Source: Gonocerus acuteangulatus (taxonomy: Eukaryota; Arthropoda; Insecta; Hemiptera; Coreidae). Taken from it: a stretch of DNA of 64,000 nt. Of the stretch, positions 22,830 to 34,114 are shown one piece after another. The stretch is taken from contig OX328123.1 in NCBI GenBank assembly GCA_946811695.1, positions 149,999,729 through 150,063,728 on the forward strand, read 5' to 3'. Under the pieces are notes generated by a model. That model worked only from the letters and a program-made list of their open reading frames with translations. It was not told the origin of the DNA and did not search any database. Position numbers and translations under genes: made by a program. Within the stretch, counting starts at the first letter, position 1. Each line of letters begins with the position of its first letter.

Positions 22830-24262
22830 TCAGGCCAAGTTCCGGCCTAAGCATACTGTGTCTATATTACAGGCGGTCTTAGAGCCGATTTTTACCCTCT
22901 CATAACTTTCAACCAGGTAAAGATAAAGTTATGAAATTTTACACAGGTATTATACTACTAGATGTGAGTAAAACTGAAAATTTTCATAATTCTACATTGA
23001 ATAGTTTCTGAGATATAAGCGGTCGAAAATCGGGATTTATAGGACTCACTCACTCACTCACTGACTCATCAAAATTATTAGGCACTTCCCATGATGCTAG
23101 AGACTTGAAATTTTGCATGAAGATAGATATGAAGACGTTATTACAGGCGCGAAAAGTTTTGTTTGACTCCGCTTCCGGGGCGGGGGCGTTCCAGTTTTGG
23201 ACTTCCTTCGGAAACCCATCTTTTCGTCCGAAACCCATGATGTGGGGTATCAAATGAATCGTCTCGGTAGGAAGAACCCATTTTTGATGTTTTAAGAAAC
23301 AATTAGGCGCATATAGGCTCGGTAAAAATCTCATACCAGCTGTCTGTCTGTATGTTTGTTCCTCTTACAAATCCGTACCGTTTGACCGATTTTGACCAAA
23401 CCTGGGACACAGATGGGTCTTGATACGGGGAGAATCATAGGTTAGGTTATTTTCTAATTTAATTGCCTATCAGCTGTCTGTCTGTCTGTTTGTTCCTTAT
23501 ACAAATACACACCGTTTGACCGATTTTGACAAAATTTGACACACATGTCGGTCTTTATCCGGTAAGTTTCATAGGCTAGTCAAAATCGTCTATCAGCTGT
23601 CTGTCTGCATGTTTGTTCCTTACACAAATTCACACCATTTGACCGATTTTGACCAAACTTGGCACACAGGTAGGCCTTGGTCCGGGGAATGCACTAGGCT
23701 AGGTAAAAAAGGTCTTTCAGCTGTCTGTCTGTATGTTTGTTCCTTATACAAATTCACACCGTTTGGCCTTTTTTGACCAAAGTTGGCACGCAGGTAGGTC
23801 TTGATACGGGAGTGTCATATTACCTATGACGTTTTCTACTTTTTGTTCCATCGAAATGCCATCATTCCTTCTGAAACCCATTGCCAAGTTTAAGTATATA
23901 CCTGGTTGAGGAAAGTGATATTTTAGTAACTGGATATAAGTATTTTTATTGTTGTTTTTAAAGGTCAGTTGAAGTGTCTTTACTGTTCTTAGTAAGTAAC
24001 TATGAGGTCTTCCAAGTAATGAACTTGGACATTTCTTTCTTGTATCATCTCTTGTATTGGAAAATATTTTTGTTTGAAAATATGGTGCACTTAATACTCT
24101 AACTCATACTACTTTTTTGGAGCGTAGGATGGTAAGGCGTTTTGGGGGGGTTTTAGGAGGGGATATTTTTGAGGAAGGGAGTGTTTCTTTTTGGGGGCAG
24201 GAACTTTGCCTCTATTTCACATTTATGTTTTTTTGGGGTTCTTAATTTCTGTAAGTCACAGA
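22830..24262. repeat. Repeat family V (CACTCACTCACTCACTGAC type), long copy
   Basis: Starts CTAGGCGCACGGTAGTACG and shares with 53606-54262 the blocks CATACTGTGTCTATATTACAG, CAACCAGGTAAAGATAAAG and, at the far end, AGTTGAAGTGTCTTTACTG ... TTTAGGAGGGGATATTT. It carries a (CACT)n run at 23046-23061 and a four-unit tandem array that the other copy lacks. No coding capacity. Confidence 0.75.
23338..23830. repeat. About 125-bp tandem array, four diverged units
   Basis: AGCTGTCTGTCTG followed by TGTTTGTTCCT and CACACCGTTTGACCGATTTT recurs at 23338, 23472, 23595 and 23719. Located inside the family V repeat. Confidence 0.9.
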
Positions 24263-24536
24263 GACTCCATCCTTCTTCCTAAATAATAGGTGCATTATCT
24301 GGTATGACGTAAAATAAACAAAGCCACTGATCTGCTAATCGCTGCATGAGAAGGTCGCGAGTCGTGTATGGGGTATTTTTTACCCTACGGTGTAGTTAAC
24401 GGCTAAGTTTTTCGCTCGTCTGATAAATCTTTTATAATATGGCTTTCCAACTTACAAAATGGCCTGAAAACTGCCCAGAAACGATTTTCTCTTTGCTTTG
24501 GGCTATCAACTGGTGACAGCTCGGGTGACAGTTACT

Positions 24537-25021
24537 GCCCAACTGAAGAACATACCAAAACCACTGAAGACACTGATGCTAGCTAGTTAGTGCCCAACTG
24601 AAGAACATACCAAAACCACTGAAGACACTGATGCTAGCTAGTTAGTGCCCAACTGAAGAACATACCAAAACCACTGAAAACACTGATGCTAGCTAGTTAG
24701 AGCCCAACTGAAGAACATACCAAAACCACTGAAGACACTGATGCTAGCTAGTTAGAGCCCAACTGAAGAACATACCAAAACCACTGAAGACACTGATGCT
24801 AGCTTGGTAGAGCCCAACTGAAGAACATACCAAAACCACTGAAGACACTGATGCTAGCTAGTTAGTGCCCAACTGAAGAACATACCAAAACCACTGAAGA
24901 CACTGATGCTAGCTAGTTAGAGCCCAACTGAAGAACATACCAAAACCACTGAAGACACTGATGCTCGCTAGTTAGTGCCCAACTGAAGAACATACCAAAA
25001 CCACTGAAGACACTGATGCTT
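24537..25021. repeat. 55-bp minisatellite, nine units
   Basis: GCCCAACTGAAGAACATACC recurs every 55 bp at 24537, 24592, 24647, 24702, 24757, 24812, 24867, 24922 and 24977; units differ by only one to three bases. The unit length is not a multiple of three. The first unit joins an acidic frame (STGDSSGDSYCPTEEHTKTT), so the array may have grown out of the transposase N terminus of the piggyBac-like element. Confidence 0.95.
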
Positions 25022-25087
25022 GTTGTTTTGAAAGATGAATCAACTTCTGATGGACTTTCAACGACTTTCGTTACCTTGGATTAACCC

Positions 25088-25192
25088 GTGAAATGTTTAT
25101 CTTGTCACAGAAAGGACGACAGGAAGACGAAAACTCTATGCTCTGTGTGTAGAAGGGAGATGTACCCTGATCAGATCTCCAACATATTTTAA
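25088..25192 (+). pseudogene. piggyBac-type C-terminal cysteine-rich domain remnant
   Basis: The plus strand reads VKCLSCHRKDDRKTKTLCSV then CRREMYPDQISNIF and a stop. The spacing Cys-x2-Cys, basic linker with RKTKT, Cys-x2-Cys resembles the first half of the zinc-binding domain that ends piggyBac transposases (kCxxCxxxxxRkeTxxxCxxC). The expected later cysteines and histidine are absent, and a stop lies just upstream in this frame. Its place near the right end of a TTAA-bounded element supports the reading. The family match is by pattern only. Confidence 0.45.
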
Positions 25193-25451
25193 ATGTTAAA
25201 AAGTCTCAATTGGACAGAACATTGTTAGTTCCATTTTTTACGGATTTTGATCATTCTAGTTTATTGTTCGTAAGAAATATTTTCATTTCAGTAATATTTT
25301 TTTCATGATAATTATGTGATGTATGAACAATATTGAGTTTTAGGTTTTCCTAGCTATTTTGTGAATTTTAATAAATATTTTGCGGATTTATTACTGTTAG
25401 AATTTATTTCTTGTTGTTCCTGTTTTATTTCTAGTTGTTCTTGTTTTTCCT

Positions 25452-25565
25452 GGCCGGTGCATAGTGTTGACCACACTATCTCCCTAGTGTGCCGTATGGT
25501 CAAGAATCAGATACCTCTACAGTATCTGCCCCTCTGGGCCCTTGTGGCCTGTTACGGGACAGATT
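25452..25565 (+). repeat. SINE C 3' domain, partial copy
   Basis: GACCACACTATCTCCCTAGT, GTGCCGTATGGTCA, CAGATACCTCTACAGTATCT and TTGTGGCCTGTTACGGG match the 3' half of the SINE at 49261-49583. The tRNA-like head is absent. Confidence 0.7.
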
Positions 25566-25949
25566 TTTTTCCCCTGTTTTATTGATTCTTGCTGTGTAAA
25601 AAATCAAAATAAAAAATTTGAAATTTATTTATTTTGAAATTTTTCGAAGCATGGGGTAAAATTTACCCCAAGGTGTTAATAACGTAGATGTCAATGGCAG
25701 TGTCAATCTAGGGTTAAAAAAGTTCATTGAGCTCCGATTCTTATAAAAATTAATTTTATTGAAAAATAATACCAAAAAAAATCGAATACGGTTCGCAACT
25801 ACGGGGATTTCATTCCAAATTTGATCAAAGTTTGATTCTCAAAAACAGAAATTTTAAAATGTTTGAAGTATATCTAAATGACACTGGATTTTCTTAAACG
25901 AGATTGCATTGTTTTGTGTTGTTTAAGTAAGAAATAATTGTATTTATGT

Positions 25950-26205
25950 ATTGGATCCTGTATTTCAACAATTTTTTTTATGTAATGTGGGATTTTTAGT
26001 TTAGTAGATGTTTTGTTGTAGTACAATTTTAACAATGTTTTTTTCTATTGCTTATGTCACAAGCTTGTTTGTCAAGTACTGTCGTGAGATATTTGTGTGT
26101 TATCCTTGTATGGCCAATTCTGAGTCTAGAAATTACAATTTCTGTATTTTCACGGTTGCAGGATGTTCACTCCTTTTGTATTTTTGATGATACGCAATTT
26201 ACTAT
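25950..26205 (-). pseudogene. Jockey-type LINE C-terminal relic
   Basis: Aligns on the same strand with 6060-6270 of the LINE relic (TGTGGGATATTTAGTTT-type, TTGTTAAGTCCTGTC-type, TGTATGGCCAATTCTGAGTC). Many stops; only DNA-level similarity to the zinc-knuckle end remains. A TA microsatellite follows on its 5' side. Confidence 0.6.
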
Positions 26206-26215
26206 CAGTTTGCCG

Positions 26216-26266
<51 letters not shown>
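26216..26266. repeat. TA microsatellite
   Basis: About 24 TA units. Confidence 0.9.
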
Positions 26267-26267
<1 letters not shown>

Positions 26268-26789
26268 TTCATAACGAAATCACTGGGTGCAGCTTAGAGA
26301 ATAAATCTCTGTCCGTGGTGTTGTGCAAGGTTTAATAGTTGGACCTGTTCTATGCTCCATTTCTTTATCTAATGGAATTTCTACAGGGCATTGGCAAATA
26401 GTATGAACGAATAGTCCGCCCTTTTTTTTTAAATCTATTTGCGGCCTGCACATTGTCAACTGGTTTGTTACACTTAACGATGTGCCGGAATAATAATGAA
26501 ATGCAGTGAAAAGTGTCTTGAGACGATATATTGCCGAAAGCTTTGCTCTACAAGATTTACATAACATTTTGTTATTTCCTAAATATTAATCGATGAAACC
26601 GATGTTGATCACATTATTCTGGGAGCTTTGAAACGAGGAGGCATTTAAATACTGTTTTGATTAAATTAAAGTTTTTAAATATAAATTACAGAAAAAAATA
26701 AGAATGGAAACTCGCCAAGACGAAAGAGAGTGAAAATTCTTTTCTTGTTCTTTACTCTTATTGCATCCGACCATTTCAATAAGTAAATA
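26267..26789. other. Unassigned stretch
   Basis: The minus frame 26280-26567 has no recognisable motif or splice context. No repeat partner seen. Confidence 0.3.
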
Positions 26790-26797
26790 CATTATTA

Positions 26798-27555
26798 GGG
26801 TATTTTTGCGAAGACCACATCCAGTTACTTTTGAAGTAGCAGTAGTGATTGTATCAATGATTTAGCGCATGCGCATAACTCCTTTGCCTTTTTATTGGAG
26901 GATTCCGAGATGACCAATTGCATTTTTTCTTGCTGGGAGTAAAGTAACCTTCAACAGTGAATTAGCTTTTGTTTATGAAAAAGCTCTGCTTATGTTAGTG
27001 AGAAAGATGAGTCTTTTACAATTAGTTCGCGATGTTCCTGACAAAGTAAAAGGGATTGGTTTCTTACTGGGAAAAATTAATGGAAATCCTATTAATTTTA
27101 GCGAGTTGGATAGACTAGAGTCGCTACAATTAATATATTTCTATTAATTGCGAGTTTGATTGACTAGGGTTTTGATATCTTCTTGAGCGAGCGGAAACAT
27201 ATAGCATGTAATACTTAATAAAGGTAAAATATCCAAAAAAAGAGAGAGAGAAAAGTAATAAAATATGTTTGTTTACAAATAACGTTGTTTGTTATCCTTC
27301 ATAACCTGCAAAACAGTCAACTTTAATGCTTAATAACTTATTTCATAGGTGAGAGAATTGATTTTGATCATATTAACCTTTTTATTATATTATCTAATAA
27401 GAAATTATAACCGTAGATAACGAGTCAGGTAGCAATAGATAACCAGCAAAGAACCTATAAGCTAATCAGTAAGCTTATCAGCGAGTACGAGTAACTGTAT
27501 TAAATCACTACTGCTACTTCAAAAGTAACTGGATGTCGTCTTCACAAAAAGACCC
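26798..27555. mobile_element. Complete TIR transposon, 8-bp target duplication
   Basis: 758 bp with about 57-bp terminal repeats: GGGTATTTTTGCGAAGAC ... CCAGTTACTTTTGAAGTAGC, and the reverse complement ending CAAAAAGACCC. A perfect duplication CATTATTA flanks it (26790-26797 and 27556-27563), which fits hAT- or P-type elements. The interior is a shorter version of the copy at 1-1245. No intact transposase. Confidence 0.8.
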
Positions 27556-28121
27556 CATTATTATAGCCTAATTTGCAACGCCCCCCCCCTTAAAACACCA
27601 TAGTGGTGACTTATGCAAAATATAATTTCAGTTATTGATAAATGTCTTATTTTTACCAGGTATATCCAATAGAGAGTATTAGTAAGGCTAGACTACCAAC
27701 TGAATGTAAAGTGACTGAAGGTACGTTAGTTTCTCAGCTAGTCACCCGTCCATTTATAATCATTAGGGACCGGATTATTAGGATAAAATAAGCACCCAAT
27801 TAGGTTTTTGCAATAGGCATAATAGGTCTTTTTAGGTTTTTATTTAAAAATCCATTATAGGCTTTTTAGGTAATAAAAATGTTCCAATAGGTTCGAAAAA
27901 TAAGTTCAACTTTATATTAATTTATCATTAATAATTTTGATTTATTTATAATTGATAAATTAATATGCAGATACAGTGACATCAAAATAAACAATAAATA
28001 ACATTCTTTTATAGAATAGTATATTGAGAAGGGGGAAAAAAGATGAGCAAATAAAAATAAAACGGAAATAGGAATTATTTTTTTAAAAAAAGAATAAGTA
28101 GTCCAAATATTCTACAAAATA

Positions 28122-28869
28122 CAGTGGAAAATGGATAATTCGAACTTCGATAATTGGAAATCGTGGTTAATTCGAATATTTCTCTCGGTCCCTAGAATAT
28201 AGGGCATAAACAATGTAAAAAAATCGTGGTTAATTCGAATAACATTTTGGATAATTCGAATTTTTTACAAGTATTTACCTCCAATGGGAAGTGTTCGATC
28301 TTAAATCCTGTGAAAATATTCTCTCCTTGGGTAAGGCGGATAGTAAGATACGGATGTAGGGGTTCCTGGACAAGAAGCGCGGCGGTCTCATAGTCTAGTT
28401 CTTGGACTCTAGGAGTTCTGCAAAATGGTGGGTCACGCTTCCTGCCTTCCAGGGGTTGTTATAGTTACATCCTGTCGTTTTATCCTAGAATTCCCATCCA
28501 CCGTCCCTCCGTTCTTCATTTCTTATTCAGATATAAGTCAGTCAGCGCCTAGATCTGTTTTATTGTTTCTGCTTTGAATTTCTGGTGTACAGTGGTGTAC
28601 AGTTTTGATTTAAGATGTCGAAACCTAGAAGTTATAGAACTTTAACATTATCAGAGAAAATAGTTGCAATTAAAGAAGTTGAAAAAGGAATAAAGAAAAA
28701 AATCTGAAATTGCCAAGGAGTTTGGAATCCAACACTTTATCAACTTACCTGAAAAATAAAGAAAAAATTCTTGTCCAAAAAAATGACTTTTTTTTCAAAA
28801 CAATAGACATTTATTTTTACTTTTTTGATAAGTTATTTATTACTTATGTATGTAATCATCAATTCATGA
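28122..28869 (+). mobile_element. Tigger-type non-autonomous element, copy 2, 3'-truncated
   Basis: Starts TA-CAGTGGAAAATGGATAATTC and aligns with 18683-19430 throughout, including the transposase N-terminal remnant (from 28617) with the same frame break after KEFGIQ. The match stops at CAATTCATGA (28868), where the minisatellite begins, so the right terminus is lost. Confidence 0.85.
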
Positions 28870-29218
28870 GTTGCTCTGGAGGACCATCGAAGCCTTAGGA
28901 ATGCGAGTGCACCACGAATCTCGTTGCTCTGGAGGACCATAGAAGCCTTAGGAATGCGAGTGCACCACGAATCTCGTTGCTCTGGAGGACCATCAAAGCC
29001 TTAGGAATGCGAGTGCACCACGAATCTCGTTGCTCTGGAGGACCATCGAAGCCTTAGGAATGCGAGTGCACCACGAATCTCGTTGCTCTGGAGGACCATA
29101 GAAGCCTTAGGAATGCGAGTGCACCACGAATCTCGTTGCTCTGGAGGACCATCAAAGCCTTAGGAATGCGAGTGCGCTACGAACCTCGTTGCTCTGGAGG
29201 AACATCGAAGCCTTAGAA
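28870..29218. repeat. 53-bp minisatellite, about 6.6 units
   Basis: GTTGCTCTGGAGGACCATCG recurs every 53 bp from 28870 (28870, 28923, 28976, 29029, 29082, 29135, 29188), nearly identical until the last unit. Confidence 0.95.
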
Positions 29219-29614
29219 ATGGCAGCTGCTGCATTCATATCCAAGGCGTCAACAGCTGCTTTTATTTTTTCCCAAGCTACTTAAAATGGGTTCTGGCGGA
29301 AGCGACACTCCTAGTAAAATTTCCCAGAACGTTTGATCCAGGAAGATGCTTTTAAGAAAATTTGTTAGATCGAGGAAATGAGTACATTGAATGGTATTTT
29401 CTATTTTAAATATTAGGTATGTTTAGGTCATTCCATCGTTATTTAGGTGATTTTAGGTGATATCACCCGGAATAGGTTTTTTTAGGTTCTTCGAAATTTG
29501 CATTCAACGCAATTTTGACGCGAATCATATAAAAAAAAAAAAAAGATCAATATCGTGTTTGGGAGAGAGGAAAAAAATAGGTGAAAACCTAAGAATCCGG
29601 TCCCTAATAATCAT

Positions 29615-30990
29615 TAACCACTTCCCATTTCGCTTAACTATAGACGGAACTAAGTATTTTCAATCTGGTATGGCTGCAGTCGAAGATGTCCATTCTAGCT
29701 GGTAATTTAAGGGCTTAAATATTTCATAATTGTTGTTTTACACACTCTTGAAGTTGATTCCCTCATTCGCATTTAGAGTTAAAACAAGACCTTTTTATAA
29801 CATCCTAGTGAAACCACTTTAAAACCAGCTCAATTTCCAAAAGATAATTTGCATTTTAGTATCAATAATAATTGCATTATATTTATGATTGTATATTATT
29901 ACAGGTCACTGAATACTTTCCTATGTAATTATGTGTTTCTCTTGACTTTCTACTCCCTCGGGCAACGACAGGTCGAACAAAGAACTCGCTTCTGCATAAC
30001 TCTCTGAGGATTTGCGTAATGGCCTACATTCAAGAAAACTGAATGAGCTTCCAAACGGTCAACTTCTACTAATCCAGATTTATCAAACTGTTAAATTAAC
30101 ATGAAACATATAATAAACCTTGTGAGCATCTCTAACCCGTTAATGCTTTTTCGGGTGGTGTTGAAAAAAAAAAAAAAATAACGCTAAAACATTTTTGAGA
30201 AGATGCTCATGAGAATTTGTCAAGTGTTGCCTCCCTGGCTTTAAGGAGGGGAGCTTGTTTGTAACTTTGACCCGTTGGCGCAACAAAAAATTACTGACTA
30301 GGAATAACCGTACTTGTCGACGTACACTATCGTTGAAATATGTACACACATTGTACATGTTTATGTATATGTTCAAAAGTTTTCTTTTATTGTACTGCGC
30401 TAGAATATCCAGAATTTCTGTCTGGATTATTCAGACTAAACAAAAACATATACAAGTTTAGATATACACACATTTCTATTCACGCTCTGGTATCTATAAA
30501 AATGGTCCATTTTCCTCTGATATTTGTTACGAAATACGATGTATGAAAGGGAGAGTCAAGGTCGTTTTCGAGCAAAATCCGTCTTCTTTCGAAAAAAAAA
30601 AAAAAAAAAAAAAAAAAAATCGTAGTGCTTACAGTTTTGCAGTATTTGGCTTGAAAATACATGTTTGTAAAACTCTATACGTGAGTGATCACCTCAAACC
30701 TTCCAAGATTGCTTCAACTGTTCTCCCGACAAAAAAAAAAAAACACTATAATTTGGATTTTAGGTTAACAAAAACGACGAAGTACGTTTTCTAAATATTA
30801 AATATTTCATATTCAAGCCAATTAAGATTTTGGCTAGGATAGAATTTATTAAACAGATATTATATTATGAATCATGATTAGTTTTGGAGTTTTTGTATAT
30901 TTTTTAAAATATTTAGAAAACTGTTGAGAACTCGAGCTTCATAAATCTATTCTATTCCAAACGTAAAAAAATTCAAGGGAAGGACAAAAC
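29615..30990. other. Unassigned stretch
   Basis: Contains several A/T runs (30164-30178, 30591-30620, 30731-30743) but no repeat partner in the window and no supported gene; overlapping frames on both strands at 30140-30794 are not convincing. Confidence 0.3.
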
Positions 30991-31127
30991 GTTTTAGCGC
31001 GGTTCCTCCCTCCCCCATAGGGAGGAACCCCGCTTATAGGGTTGATACAATGAAACAATCCGGAAGTGCCGACTAGAAAATTTCGCGTTTCAGAACCCTT
31101 AGAGACCGAAAATAACGGTGGTTCAAA

Positions 31128-31463
31128 GGACCCCGCCCTTTCCTAATGGAAAATGGCTTTCGGTCAAATTGAACGAAACTATGCTCGTTGGATAGAGAAA
31201 GCATTTCTGAACAAAAGTCTCCATGAGCAAAAAACCAAAAAGTTGGAACTTTTGGTACTTTTGGGTATCCGAAGTTTTCCATTTTTGATTTTTACAAAAT
31301 CTCGAGATCTCTGGTTAAAAGGTTTCCCAAGCCTACCAAAAGTTTCAACTTTCGGGGTTTGTGCCCATGGAGACTTTTGTTCAGAAAGACTTTCTCTATC
31401 CAACGAGCATAGTTTCGTTCAATTTGACCGAAAGCCATTTTCCATTAGGAAAGGGCGGGGTCC
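31128..31463. mobile_element. Spy-like MITE (AAA/TTT insertion, no target duplication)
   Basis: 336 bp with inverted ends of over 100 bp: GGACCCCGCCCTTTCCTAAT ... GGTCAAATTGAACGAAAC and the reverse complement ending GGAAAGGGCGGGGTCC. Uninterrupted HLE1 copies read GGTTCAAATTTGTATATA here; in this copy the sequence is GGTTCAAA, element, TTTGTGTGTATA. The insertion thus falls exactly between AAA and TTT with nothing duplicated, the published hallmark of Spy transposons. Non-coding; the longer frames across it and the TA tract are artefacts. Confidence 0.75.
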
Positions 31464-31465
31464 TT

Positions 31466-31642
<177 letters not shown>

Positions 31643-31790
31643 TTGTCTGTTCGCTCATTTCTGGCTTCCCTAATGGTCCGATTGTGATGAAATTTGGTAC
31701 AAAAATCCGTCGTCCAATTTGAAAGGTCAAGTTCGTTAACCAGCAGAATCCGCCCACTGGAAGATGGCGTTTAGGGCGAAATTCGCGCGA

Positions 31791-31840
31791 AAAAAGTCCG
31801 ACTCGCAGGAATTGCGTCATCTTAGCGCGGTTCCAGTTCA

Positions 31841-31894
<54 letters not shown>

Positions 31895-32447
31895 GGCGCA
31901 TCTACATCTAGGTCATTAGCGCCGACATCCAGGGTGTAGCGAGGAATTTTACCAGCGAGCCGTGGGATGATAAAATTCCTGCCGGAGGTTGGGAATCGAA
32001 CCCACCATCTCCCGCTTATGAATCCAAGGCGCTAGCCATTAGACCACGGGAGACCCCGGTTCCTGTTCATATCCCTATTCTCATTTGAAAAGCATAGAAT
32101 AGAAACAGATAATATTTTCCTCGGCCTTTGTTCAAAGGGTTTATACCTGGGGTCAGGTCCGCAAGACCCTAGAAACCTCTTCTACCGATACTTCATTTCA
32201 TACGTTTCAATGAATTGGAAAATATCAAAAATGTTCACATATTCTTGTGTTCTTTTACTGTAGTAATAATTCTACAGATAAAATCAATTAAAAAATAAAA
32301 TAAAAAAAACAACAGCATAAAGGCAATTGAAAAAAGACGTCAACGAATCTTTTTCTCTTGGCAAGCTATATTTCTAACAATGAATTGTTTTTTTTATTTT
32401 GCCTAATCTGTTTTATTGTAAAATACATTATCCAACTATAAGCAATT
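31791..32447 (-). mobile_element. HLE1 3' part with a SINE A inserted
   Basis: Minus-oriented 3' end AAAAAGTCCGACTCGCAGG at 31791, then CTTAGCGCGGTTCC, the SINE A insertion, and the HLE1 body to 32447 where the next copy starts. Same arrangement as 46632-47290. Confidence 0.7.
31843..32057 (-). mobile_element. SINE A, complete copy
   Basis: Minus strand head GGTCTCCCGTGGTCTAATGG (box A region) and GGGTTCGATTCCCA (box B), body CCGGCAGGAATTTTATCATC, tail GCGCTAATGACCTAGATG ... GATGCGCCGTAAAA. Flanking duplication GGTTCC(A/T)GTTCATA at 31829-31842 and 32058-32071. Confidence 0.9.
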
Positions 32448-32559
32448 AAAAAAAGTGCGACTCGCAGGAACTGCAGCATCTTAGCGCGGTTCCGTTCATG
32501 TCCCTAGTGCCATTTGATAAGCTTAGAAAAGAAATAAACCTATTTTTTTTATATATCTC

Positions 32560-32790
32560 GTGAAAATTGTCAAAATCCTCTCGAACATCTCGAATAAAAG
32601 TGATATTAAGGCGTCAGGGACACCGACAGTAGCTAACATTTACACAGAAGCGGAAATTACAGAATCTGGCTCTCATTCTAAAGCAAAGCTCTATAAATCT
32701 ATACAAAATATGCCTAATAAAGCCTTTCTAGAGGATACAGAAGCATGGGCGTATATGAGGGGGGGGCTGCAGCCCCTCCCGAAATGTTGA
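32560..32790 (+). CDS. Short conserved frame in HLE1 long form, unrecognised
   Basis: MKIVKILSNISNKSDIK and on, with mixed composition (ASGTPTVANIYTEAEITES). The same frame occurs in the sister copy at 37990-38199. The last part runs into a hAT MITE; before that insertion the frame would have ended TEGSRRSTQD. It may be a captured gene piece or chance; I do not recognise it. Confidence 0.2.
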   Translation: MKIVKILSNISNKSDIKASGTPTVANIYTEAEITESGSHSKAKLYKSIQNMPNKAFLEDTEAWAYMRGGLQPLPKC

Positions 32791-32984
32791 ATTGATGATA
32801 AAAACTTCACGTAAAACCCTTAAAAATAAATTAAATAAGATCACTTAGTTCATAAAACATATTTTATTTTACGTGTAATAGCGTTTTAGTTTCCTAAAAC
32901 TATTCCAAGCTCTAAATATTTAGTATTCCATACCCTGGAAATGGTCTCAGCCCCCCCCCGAAATTGTTTTTATATACGCCCATG
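32744..32984 (+). mobile_element. hAT-type MITE (GGGCGTATATA family), copy 6
   Basis: CATGGGCGTATATGAGG to TATACGCCCATG; duplication TACAGAAG / TAAAGAAG. Same insertion site as copy 7, so it predates the duplication of its host element. Confidence 0.9.
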
Positions 32985-33369
32985 TAAAGAAGGATCAAGA
33001 AGAAGTACACAAGATTGAGTAGAATACCCTGCCTAATATAGCCTATATAGAATAATATGCCGAATAAAACTTATCTCGTAAATACACAAGGACAAATAAA
33101 AGTCTTGACGAATAACAAGTCAAGAAAAAAAACTTTATTTAACAAAATAAAACAAAGTTTAGTTGCACAACTACAATAGAATAATATACCTAATTAAGTC
33201 TATGGAGTAGACACAAATGGACCAAAAACAAGTATTGTGGAATATTGTTTTTTTTTCTAATTAAATACTTTTTATCAATATTTAGTATATAACCTTTGTT
33301 GAAAACTATTGATTGCTAATTGATGAATCGGTTTACAACTAAGTAGTCTTTATGAATATTTAGTATATA

Positions 33370-33545
33370 ACCTTATGTTTGGATCTGAGTTTTTGGGGTG
33401 CTCTCCGCCTAGGCTTTGTACTTGTGTCGGCAGATACCTGGGGTATATTTACAGCTCTTGAGGATTAACTCTTAGCAGGTAAATTTCCTGCGGCCCCCTT
33501 GTTTCCACGGGCATTGAACCGCCATATTCGCTCATAGTATCTAAC
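33370..33545 (-). repeat. Possible tRNA-like SINE relic
   Basis: On the minus strand GGTTCAATGCCCGTGG resembles a box B and lies downstream of TTAGATACTATGAGCG, a poor box A. Present in both 3.1-kb HLE1 copies (second at about 38818-38985). Weak. Confidence 0.25.
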
Positions 33546-34114
33546 CGTTGTGAAGTTTATTTTTTGGATTTAGGACTTAATATACATATGTAGACTAAAT
33601 CATAGCAAGAAGTAATCCTCCGTCGTCGGTTCTTAACTATGTAGACTCGCTAATGTTATCCAATCTTAGATACATCGTATTTTAAATCCACAGCAAAAAC
33701 ACGACATTTCATCAGAATCCCCTGCTGAATAAAACTTATATAGAATAATATGCAAAATAAAGCCTATCTAGTGGATAAAAATAGAGGAAAAAGCCGTTCG
33801 TGGTGGTAGAATATCTTAAAAGTATTTCGCTCAGAAATCTCCGAAATATTGTCACTAATTTTACGTATCCTGTTTTATAGCCAAATAGATTTATATTCTA
33901 TAATCAATAAGAAAAACCTACTAACAATAAAAAACTATGGGTAACAGATGAAAATTGGGAATACCAAGAATAATTCTAAAGAACGAAATCAACACCAGTA
34001 CTGTAATCTAGATATTCATACGGCATCTTCGAATTCTAACAAACAAAATATTGATTCTAATTATACGTATCCTGTTTTATTGACAAATACATTTGACTAC
34101 TATAAGCAATTAAA

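Larger units (their letters stand above)
22757..25713. mobile_element. piggyBac-like element, non-autonomous, with nested insertions
   Basis: Bounded by TTAA on both sides (22753-22756 and 25714-25717). Imperfect inverted ends CCCTGGATTGATACCG and CCCTAGATTGACACTG (13 of 16), starting with CCC as piggyBac ends do. Subterminal GGGGTGAAAAATGCCCC and GGGGTAAAATTTACCCC are further matched palindromes. Inside are a nested family V repeat, a 55-bp minisatellite and a cysteine-rich C-terminal remnant. No intact transposase. Confidence 0.6.
27764..29606. mobile_element. hAT-type element of 1.84 kb with nested insertions
   Basis: Inverted ends TAGGGACCGGATTATTAGG and CCTAAGAATCCGGTCCCTA, flanked by a perfect 8-bp duplication ATAATCAT (27756-27763 and 29607-29614). 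Subterminal regions are crowded with TAGGTTTTT / TAGGTC words, as in hAT elements where such words bind the transposase. The interior contains a truncated Tigger copy and a 53-bp minisatellite; no transposase motif is recognisable. Confidence 0.8.

Noticed and set aside
24537..25021. CRISPR array
   Set aside because: Units are contiguous head-to-tail copies of 55 bp without unique spacers, in a eukaryotic context. The 53-bp array at 28870 is rejected for the same reason.
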